Assembly: GCA_045599645.1 (NCBI GenBank)
Contig: JAZRWI010000098.1
Location: 1-28,124 of the forward strand
DNA length: 28,124 nucleotides
Origin: RUG334 sp045599645
Lineage (GTDB): Bacteria; Muiribacteriota; Ozemobacteria; Ozemobacterales; Ozemobacteraceae
Direction: 5' to 3'
This document shows, one piece after another, positions 24,501 to 28,124 of this stretch (its first letter is position 1; every line of letters starts with the position of its first letter). A model generated the notes under the pieces. It ran no database searches. It saw only the letters and a program-made list of their open reading frames with translations, and had not been told where the DNA came from. Both the position numbers and the translations under genes were made by a program.

Positions 24501-27088
24501 GCCAGAGGTGTTTTCTTTACGTGGTTAGATTCAGGGGATTCCAAGCCAGAAGCATTAAAAGCCTTTACATAGTATTCGCTTTCTTCACCTGTGGGTGCTG
24601 TAATATCATTATATTCAAAGGTTGTAGAAGCAATACTACCAACAAGCCTGAAAGTAGTTTCTGTTCCTGATTTTCTATAAATATTGAAACCACCGAAATA
24701 AGCACTAGGCACCGGCGTGTAATTATAGTTTGACGCTATGTTTATTGTAACCGGCAAATATTTATTTGAATACAAAGTTGCAGTGATAGTAGGCGGTAGC
24801 GTAGGAGCCGGTAAGGTAATCTTGCCATTGACTTCATTAGAATAGCCTGATTCTTCAGCCGGGCTTGAGTTGTTTCTCGTTGTGACAACGTAATAATAAG
24901 TTACGCCTTCAGTTGCTGTAGTATCAGAATAAGAATAGGAAGTTCCACCACTCTTATTTATCTGGCTAAGCAAAGTATAAGGTCCACCTGCTGTTTCACT
25001 ACGATAAACATTGTAGCCACCGAACAAAACATTCGGGCACTGAGCAGTTTCGCTGTAAGTCCAGGTAAGCTTAAAGCCACCATAATTTTCTAAGTTAGAA
25101 ATAGCAATGGTAGGCGGAGCAAAATTGATTACACCATCAGCTTCATTAGAATTGTCTGATTCACCATTAGAAGTGTTGCGGGTAGTTACAACATAATAAT
25201 AATGCTTGCCAAAAGCAACAGGAGTGTCGGTATAAGTTGTTGTATTTCTATCATTAGTCTGACCAATCTTTGTATAAGGGCCGCCTGCTGTTTCACTGCA
25301 ATAAATGTTATAACCAGCAACCTTTGCACCATACTTAGTAACTGCATTCCAATTTAATACAAGACCGTCATAAGCAGCATTTGGCGCTACTCTAAGATTG
25401 GCAGGCGCATCAAGAGTACCAACCTTTGCTATGTTAGAGGGGCCACCTTCATGATCCCAGCCCATTTCTGCCACATAATAATAAAACACATCACCATCAG
25501 CAACGGTAAACCAATCAGTATAATTGTTGCCAGAAACATAGCTGGCTCTATTTTCCCATGGACCATCTGGAGTTGTGCTTCGATAAACACTATAACCGCC
25601 ATGATTTGGTGGAAAAGATGTCGGTTCTGTCCAAGTCAATCTAACTTGGCCATTACTAGGAATTGTAGCAGTAAGATTTTTTGGAGCAGGCATCAAAACG
25701 CCACTCATTGCCTGTGACCAACCAGAAGTACCTCTTGGAGTAGTGCAGGTTACCTTATACCAATAAGTAGTACCCGCGGTAACATTTACATCATAATAAG
25801 CAGTAGAGCCATTCCCCGCCGTTCCTATCAGGGTATAAGTACCATTTTCAGAATTGCTTCGATAAATATTATAACTGATTAAATCAGGAATATTTTTGTC
25901 ATTCCATGTAATAGCTATGGCATCTTGTCTCCGCACGGGATCATATCCGCTAGTTACTCTTAAATTTTTCGGAGGAAACAGGAAATATTGGGCTAACTCA
26001 TCAGACAAAGGCGCCCAAGTATTGTTACCGTCATTACTATAAGTTACTCTATAATAAAGATAAGTATTGTCTAATGAATCATTATTTACGTCATTGTCTG
26101 TGGCAGAAGTACCTGTTGACCAGATAACTCGATTATAGTTATTCGAACTACTTCCACCAAATACTATATATGAACCCCCAAAACCGGGTGCAGCATTCCA
26201 GGTAATCTGGTTGGTACAATAATAACCACCAGATTGAACTTGCATTTCACCACGCACATTAGTGACAGGGGCTAAACAATTTATGCTAACCTTAAGAGAT
26301 GCCGGTGATTCACGGCCATCAGAACCAACGTCTGTTATATAATACCAGTTAGTTCCGCTAAGAGGTGCCGTATCAGTATAAGTTGTTGTATCTGCGTCAT
26401 TTATTTCAGCAATCTTAGTATAAGTTCCATTTTGACTATTGCTTCTATAAATTATGTATTTAGAACATGTATCCGCAGCGCTTGTACTTTTATTCCAGGT
26501 AAGCTTGATACCATCAATGATATTGTAATTACTACCAGCAATATTTCTGCTAGTTGTAGTCAATTGAGCCGCAAGCCCGGAAGGTGATAAAAGACATGAA
26601 AAATAGTAAACTTCCATGTCATACCCTCTTGTAGCATAGTTTGCATAAATTTTTGCTCTATAGGTAGTATTTGCATTTAAATTATTAGCTGTGGCACTCG
26701 ATTCATAAGTCGCATTAGTAAATGTATTTGTATAAAGAGTAGTACCAGTATTGTTTGTAGAAGTTCTTGGCGCCTGATACAAAAAAGTTATTGTACAATT
26801 ATAACTGTTAGTGCCTCTATATTTGAAGCTAAATTTTGCATTTACACTACCGGCTGGTGTTGTGAAATCCTGATAAACAACACGTTGCGTATTATTATAT
26901 ATATTCAAATTTTCGTTATAATATAAAACCGAGGCATTACCATCACCTTGAGTCCAATTGGTAGTGTTTCCATTAAAATCATAGTTTAGTAAAAATTCCA
27001 GTGCGAGGGCGGTATTAGTTGTGGAAGCAAAAATCAATAAGAGAATAAAGAATATGTATTTGAAATAATTACCCTTAAAATTTGTCAT
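15581..27088 (-). CDS. Giant exported modular surface protein (fibronectin III, DUF2341, CARDB-like and Ca-loop repeats)
   Basis: The 3835-residue protein begins with a signal peptide (hydrophobic YIFFILLLIFASTTNTALA, cleavage near residue 30) and a beta-sandwich (30-170). About eight fibronectin type III-like domains follow (about 175-1075), with motifs such as YNIYRSNSENGTY and YYYVVTTRN. Next come a DUF2341-like domain (about 1110-1200), a NIDO-like region (about 1220-1420; FQAVLYETGDIALRYEY) and a carbohydrate-binding-like sandwich (about 1480-1590). Residues about 1590-2550 look like CARDB/NEW3-type Ig-like repeats (YVTITNTGDSP). Residues about 2560-3600 hold repeats of about 135 residues, six with Asp/Asn/Gly loops of DSNGNGKYDSGE type. 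The C-terminus resembles another jelly-roll (TVYFDGIKLEKA) and ends HKYYEW. An adhesive or matrix role at the surface is likely, with calcium stiffening inferred. No sortase, dockerin or autotransporter signal is seen; export route unknown. A weak promoter lies at 27101-27128. Confidence 0.88.
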   Translation of the reverse strand: MTNFKGNYFKYIFFILLLIFASTTNTALALEFLLNYDFNGNTTNWTQGDGNASVLYYNENLNIYNNTQRVVYQDFTTPAGSVNAKFSFKYRGTNSYNCTITFLYQAPRTSTNNTGTTLYTNTFTNATYESSATANNLNANTTYRAKIYANYATRGYDMEVYYFSCLLSPSGLAAQLTTTSRNIAGSNYNIIDGIKLTWNKSTSAADTCSKYIIYRSNSQNGTYTKIAEINDADTTTYTDTAPLSGTNWYYITDVGSDGRESPASLKVSINCLAPVTNVRGEMQVQSGGYYCTNQITWNAAPGFGGSYIVFGGSSSNNYNRVIWSTGTSATDNDVNNDSLDNTYLYYRVTYSNDGNNTWAPLSDELAQYFLFPPKNLRVTSGYDPVRRQDAIAITWNDKNIPDLISYNIYRSNSENGTYTLIGTAGNGSTAYYDVNVTAGTTYWYKVTCTTPRGTSGWSQAMSGVLMPAPKNLTATIPSNGQVRLTWTEPTSFPPNHGGYSVYRSTTPDGPWENRASYVSGNNYTDWFTVADGDVFYYYVAEMGWDHEGGPSNIAKVGTLDAPANLRVAPNAAYDGLVLNWNAVTKYGAKVAGYNIYCSETAGGPYTKIGQTNDRNTTTYTDTPVAFGKHYYYVVTTRNTSNGESDNSNEADGVINFAPPTIAISNLENYGGFKLTWTYSETAQCPNVLFGGYNVYRSETAGGPYTLLSQINKSGGTSYSYSDTTATEGVTYYYVVTTRNNSSPAEESGYSNEVNGKITLPAPTLPPTITATLYSNKYLPVTINIASNYNYTPVPSAYFGGFNIYRKSGTETTFRLVGSIASTTFEYNDITAPTGEESEYYVKAFNASGLESPESNHVKKTPLAIITLTVNKDLPDKDLSSAGTNIGSVNIRWQAVISAPGAVIESYLIVLWKDGAEVGRAVVTDPTATSHNVDNVFFVNNSHYIASVEATYSLDGNKATVIDYSNDFTAYTPAMMEVRDGWSGKDITYSFFDNRAEANWEFEDDSGAVRYEVALGTTPYGTETVGWTDVGLVNRIGIETPELASGTRYYFSVRGFNQQKNQVLSGCSDGFIARKDVVVKDTSAVEFFNNARILDKLDTEGGQLTPTAAASSNQYKYCMAVTITEPDVTDRVNAPCLVDFDIPAGKRPTNVREFRVLDDQGNTCKRFNLTTPNNSTTAHPYIVFLVNISKGSTRTYYIYWGSTVLDDVAQGFVNNTEANSLNAWTPFYSRKDMPAGIETVSTLKAHRITNAGGNLVGDDLSLRNRYTFAQLGLSKFKFFGVDRSNTRWHLTTNGVLARRGTTGTTSQDDTTENRTSGSDYSNTYNEFKGNGNGWGWLITPIWIDHRTNNSTDGSGGLAPADSGVFEDHYTGPNRLLYTWVTNNYSYTDDIYRFQAVLYETGDIALRYEYLSTIGLFGPGGTGNPVNVTHRTCGISNGDNNYWLVNAPLIMGINKNPTAFYQCMNAFEDTTIYGPIIGDGTSYDIAHFQSMVFDTRVAAPKWIGMEYDATVTGARKILLAYRTGDTPLPDGSWTDWSTSTEVTSANAIGTIIFPEGSVNGRYIQYRADFMKTSNATGNVSIQEVRFIFGGISVETVTSFIDNQAVTEVSQGQKNIPVKVAVKNLSVDAVNLTSNEMSFTLGGHTARLVDTSFPISIGSQKVATLSYLVDIADDAPTGECTIDAYATASALLYDNGAQIPLTWTVKSKSDLIINEVYSAYTKVTKGFDYDIYVTITNTGDSPCLLNELFPTYENGIYTFTLDTSYDLATGTIATGTSAAVIPGNSTRKAKYLVHISNESASGSDTIGATASATNKLSGETLSVLGTDNPHVWAIQKPAELNLYNIVASSTLYRGQKNNKIIVSATNEGEAELEWYPASTTSKIVFTPVTNGAKGYENLRMSSGETAITIDSATIAEAQYSIDVKSDSATGTDRITATIYGIENNTMTDLVDSSVDDIPSADWTIYAEKVNTYNDGPCNEEADSFNKPSGSNILTVYAKVENLAANTEYIVHWYDSSNTEILTTKPKITAGQGYFIVQLDLDSTCLSGTYKVSVTDPLSLFVCCENFFEIVAPAEMTASFTLPLYATVGQPITASFTYINLGGAEIANATLVPTDTVRINHLDGGTNGDVTLAPDNPTEAVFSPRLTEVPGNGQATATFKLIAARTGRVSLTASATGYDKNSGMSLSVPNITSSICNIQNPPNIVFTNITLSATNVYLNQKNLRITATLKNDGAGRATGIVNAASFTAAIGTYEQELIGYTEPFEIPLAANQSVTLTFDVAVDYDSATGLDTINVKALWYDQNWPESGIKTSTSANKTWTIYPIGIKMASDRDYNYIRNDFCRGQTINILAFNIPPNQSYYRIRIYNSELNINYNATTPNGQIDNSPLITAQLNGEGEHSYVLPDNARIGTWTITVEYTTNTAVNTHGSMRAMQYFRVQDIPRLQATLTIDDSEKIYVGDQFKVSLTLRSTVAQSAAVDEIAPYELIKDVTSLGNAKLISGPDPATFSLRVGEEKSFEYVFEATQYSGSGKFRLKSSNATYIAGGHNRNLWESDHQPDYDVFANQVVSNEIIIYEKSMAVSPDVIEFGVPANPISEDKAFGLVCGAMQEQNVTIQKTGNYDLDNIRANKSLLNGPVVGGVKQSISDTYFNIDTSTITNPMTAASEMTRASLTIPYFQPEGEYTSTMFVYCDSNGNGKYDSGEVTDEFAVRTYVNECKVIKVVDEDKTVNMGSWPKGATTKEFTVNYFSGGNRDLTRVKIAPEVSSLTQYLTFTEPALLGAYPMYVGPVPIREYRKATFHASISPDAPMGVYSVTFKIFEDANNNDIHDSSAVDIEPYDTFTVIMVVGDLDFTITPATLTASPIETSITAITGVVPGFSRLTITNNGMELSRIKMTNDKLVGVKDGITYEIAPDVVQIYPGTLKSPLAKGESDVFDLEIFIAAGTDCATYTTTLKFYSDDDESGTLNNEEKHVDIPLTVYVKPTEKIEVIDKPVAVTGMSSDVSDTFAQVEFLCYNLGNVPLKALKFETNQLVQKDVTTPVTIPMNPSFFEFPTSPYEAPKKTQFSVKLTIPVPAGTPDGVYITTALCSIYNDDGGDYENPQPPNGALDKSKECYDEFQVWLQIGEMKMVINMNSNNVTGKPGERSTEATFSVKNDGALTITSIIATGTVLTKSSDTVSATASVFLPSENIGTLKAGMEQTRQWAVDIPDCTPAGVYTGKITAWSDTNGNKILDPGEASASKDVKLTVESAPKLAIREDSINPVDITTLATPLVTNNATVTVTIRLYNTGNVNITGAIVPTISDLTYLSGKIPASAISVSVESKTLRPYTTSGDYALATITVGLGPSLMTSGHYTGPLEFSVTSGGLTASDSVILDVEYGIKEMTVAPNPLVFDDLETQNRDKVTVTKKSAASLKRICAYEKNAPAGCGATYISLETPIPQEITGSRDFYFQVNLDPNTAPGTYIATWTFFDDDDKDELYDEGEYSVDLQIHYVVPERLSMTLTPSETEVSLKPGESRDIDYYVANTGNAPLDNNQLVWRLPPAALVDAEGHTLPQSCFQCVVAPIVPIAAGETGTYTIRITVPDTQALGTYGPANMSLEYNLVTQGTAPITVKVITDSSGDIVPDSTVHQPVATSTWYDLPSVYFVSAWVCPGLPDAPDTTYANLSVVRYNEDGTPNAALSVRIDNKERRPEINSPGVYSVFKDSPIYENIEAVSNSFEFHAPNGQPVYGISGDPVTAQDEFGNTLMFYRVYFAFEIFPSSTSDPLDPENLLGTERVRILLSESKESETASSTVYFDGIKLEKAIKPDQDRPTTFHQGTTLVSPSNALDISGKHKYYEW

Positions 27089-27100
27089 GCCGCGCCCCCA

Positions 27101-27128
27101 TCTATAATAAACGCACTGTTCCGTGCAA
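27101..27128 (-). promoter_or_regulatory. Possible promoter of the giant surface-protein gene
   Basis: On the minus strand, TTGCAC (27128-27123), a 16-nt spacer and TATAGA (27106-27101). An inverted GCAC...GTGC lies between the boxes. Transcription would start only about 6 nt before the ATG, leaving little or no ribosome binding site; a GGGGG run is the only purine-rich stretch nearby. Confidence is low. Confidence 0.3.
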
Positions 27129-27231
27129 TGAATTTCGAAACCAAAGCCGTTCTACAAACAACTATTCAATATAATTTTATCACAAAACAAGCTTCAGCCG
27201 CAAGAGTCGAGCTATTATCATGTTTATATGT

Positions 27232-27507
27232 TTATAAGCTTAAATCTGAATGTGAACCTATTCTATGCAACAATAAAATAAGCATTTCATTACGGTATTC
27301 ATATAAAAGAACCCAATCACTTTCAATATGACAATCTCTAATGCCTTTACAATTAATCAATGCGTGGTCTCTATATTTGGGTTCTAGTTGTTCGCCATTG
27401 GATAGTTTATCAACAACCTCTAGTAATAATCCTATATTGCGATTCTGCTTTTTAGCTAATTTAATGTCTTTTTTAAATCTGCTGGTTAAAATAACCTTAT
27501 ATTTCAT
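27232..27507 (-). CDS. YafQ-family mRNA interferase toxin
   Basis: This is a RelE-superfamily toxin of the YafQ type, which cuts mRNA in the ribosome. At 91 residues it has the family length. The family's key residues are present in order: His48 (RDHAL), His60 (DCHIE), Asp64-Trp65 (SDWVLLYEY) and His86 (GSHSD), so it looks active. A TTG at 27510 extends the frame by one codon. ATG 27507 is chosen; AAGGA lies nine bases upstream. The gene overlaps the antitoxin by 11 bp and is therefore translated after it. The antitoxin should neutralise it by direct binding. Confidence 0.9.
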   Translation of the reverse strand: MKYKVILTSRFKKDIKLAKKQNRNIGLLLEVVDKLSNGEQLEPKYRDHALINCKGIRDCHIESDWVLLYEYRNEMLILLLHRIGSHSDLSL

Positions 27508-27772
27508 CAAAAGCTTTCCTTAATTCATCCATAGAAGAATATTTTTTTGTATTTGGATCTGAAGCCAGTTTTCTACCTTCTTCTATAGCATCAATCGTTT
27601 CTTTATTTAGATGAGTCAAAACAGGTTGAAAAGGTAACCCCTGATCTCTGACAGTCTGTCTTAAAAAAATATTTATTGCTGAAGTCATACTCATGCCGAG
27701 TTCTTTAAAAACCGTTTCAGCAGATTCTTTTAAATTACGTTCTACTCTTACATTAATGCTTGCTACTGTCAT
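27497..27772 (-). CDS. RelB/DinJ-family antitoxin
   Basis: The 91-residue protein has a ribbon-helix-helix DNA-binding N-terminus (ASINVRVERNLKESAETVFKELGMSMTSAINIFLRQTV), the standard RelB/DinJ pattern, and a C-terminal tail (KKYSSMDELRKAFDEI) that would wrap the toxin. AGAGGTGG a few bases upstream of the ATG is a good ribosome binding site. It is the first gene of the pair and probably represses the operon by binding the palindrome at 27807-27823, alone or together with the toxin. Confidence 0.92.
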   Translation of the reverse strand: MTVASINVRVERNLKESAETVFKELGMSMTSAINIFLRQTVRDQGLPFQPVLTHLNKETIDAIEEGRKLASDPNTKKYSSMDELRKAFDEI

Positions 27773-27791
27773 TTTTCCACCTCTTTTTTAT

Positions 27792-27823
27792 ATTATAACG
27801 CAAATATGTTGCATTCTGCAACA
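27792..27823 (-). promoter_or_regulatory. Promoter and palindromic operator of the toxin-antitoxin operon
   Basis: On the minus strand, TTGCAG (27821-27816), an 18-nt spacer and a perfect TATAAT (27797-27792). The -35 is embedded in the 7-bp palindrome TGTTGCA-TTC-TGCAACA (27807-27823). This is a classic layout for autorepression by a ribbon-helix-helix antitoxin, which would block RNA polymerase when bound. Confidence 0.75.
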
Positions 27824-27940
27824 CACATTCCATAAATCAAAAGTAAAATAACTTTAAAGAACTTTTCATTTTAGTTCCACTAAAAATTTCAATTAAGTCA
27901 TAGAGACCTTAAAATATAGAGAATAAGCTTATTTCTCCTA

Positions 27941-27969
27941 TTGCAATCATGAAAAAAATGTGGTATATT
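27941..27969 (+). promoter_or_regulatory. Promoter of the transposase gene
   Basis: TTGCAA (27941-27946), a 17-nt spacer and TATATT (27964-27969) form a good sigma-70-type promoter on the plus strand, with a predicted start near 27976. Confidence 0.6.
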
Positions 27970-27993
27970 TAGTGTAACTGTTTCACTAAATAT
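27965..27993 (+). promoter_or_regulatory. Hairpin just before the transposase ribosome binding site
   Basis: ATATTTAGTG and CACTAAATAT are 10-bp perfect inverted arms around a 9-nt loop, ending directly before the TTGGAG ribosome binding site. In a transcript reading in from outside, the full hairpin would form; from the internal promoter (start near 27976) only the right arm would be present. IS elements often use this layout to prevent expression by read-through. A second inverted repeat, TTTTAGT-TCC-ACTAAAA, lies at 27869-27885. Confidence 0.5.
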
Positions 27994-28003
27994 TGGAGAA
28001 GCT

Positions 28004-28124
28004 ATGTATTTTAATACCACAGTCAAAATTCCGGAAATCAAAGGAAAAATCATTGCTAAGAAAAAAGGTGATACAACTTATATCCTGTATCAATATGACA
28101 GCCTATACAATCCTGATAAACAGT
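28004..28124 (+). CDS. N-terminus of an IS4/IS1634-like DDE transposase (cut by window edge)
   Basis: Forty codons are visible: MYFNTTVKIPEIKGKIIAKK, then a KGDTTYILYQYDSLYNPDKQ segment. This beginning (short strand, KIP-x-x-KGKI, KK-x-G-x-TY-x-x-Y-x-Y) is one I recognise from IS1634/IS4-type transposases of gut bacteria, whose catalytic DDE region would lie beyond the window. GGAG is spaced about six bases from the ATG. The left end of the element has not been fixed; candidate inverted repeats lie at 27869-27885. Whether the gene is intact cannot be judged. Confidence 0.7.
   Translation, partial: MYFNTTVKIPEIKGKIIAKKKGDTTYILYQYDSLYNPDKQ

Noticed and set aside
27150..27231. Terminator for the toxin-antitoxin operon
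   Set aside because: No stable GC stem followed by a T run could be found between the toxin stop and the giant gene promoter.

Overview
The window looks like a chromosomal segment of an AT-rich, diderm (Gram-negative type) bacterium. The evidence is an outer-membrane beta-barrel protein ending in a C-terminal phenylalanine, a LysM-plus-barrel protein, several exported proteins with Sec signal peptides, and prepilin-type genes. The mix of very large secreted fibronectin/DUF2341 proteins, an IS transposase of a type I associate with gut and rumen bacteria, and a YafQ/DinJ pair would fit a host-associated lineage such as Candidatus Riflebacteria. That placement is inference and cannot be proven here.

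Layout. (1) 1-2935: the first codons of a minus-strand gene running off the left edge, whose ribosome binding site has a perfect upstream complement; a strong terminator; and an unrecognised exported 915-residue protein. (2) 3060-7138, minus strand: a tyrosine recombinase (xerD) translationally coupled to a 1062-residue predicted outer-membrane protein. (3) 7139-7939: a long non-coding stretch with 27 copies of a 7-bp tandem repeat, CCCTCC-type hairpin repeats and a small element with GGCTGTC-type inverted ends. (4) 7940-9385, plus strand: a LysM/beta-barrel protein, sharing a bidirectional terminator with the next operon. (5) 9450-14326, minus strand: a compact minor-pilin operon (PilW-, PilV- and PilX-like) ending in a 1011-residue exported protein that sits where a PilY1-type tip protein would be. 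(6) 14375-15582: a striking repeat-rich island. Three modules of short GC-rich hairpins punctuated by TTCAC (or GTGAA on the other strand) surround an S23-like four-helix-bundle gene. (7) 15581-27088, minus strand: a 3835-residue exported modular protein. (8) 27232-27772: a YafQ/DinJ-type toxin-antitoxin pair with a clear palindromic operator. (9) 28004 to the edge: the start of an IS4/IS1634-like transposase with a good promoter.

Most genes serve the cell surface: outer-membrane barrels, a peptidoglycan-binding protein, pilus tip components and giant adhesin-like proteins. The best candidate for an undescribed system is the hairpin-array island at 14375-15582. Its modules share a fixed skeleton (TGGCTAAAATCAAC head, GAAA-loop hairpin, five TTCAC-punctuated positions, GTCGGC...GCCGAC tail hairpin and a T-rich run), while most internal stems differ in sequence. 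Two 192-bp copies differing at three positions flank the four-helix-bundle gene as direct repeats.
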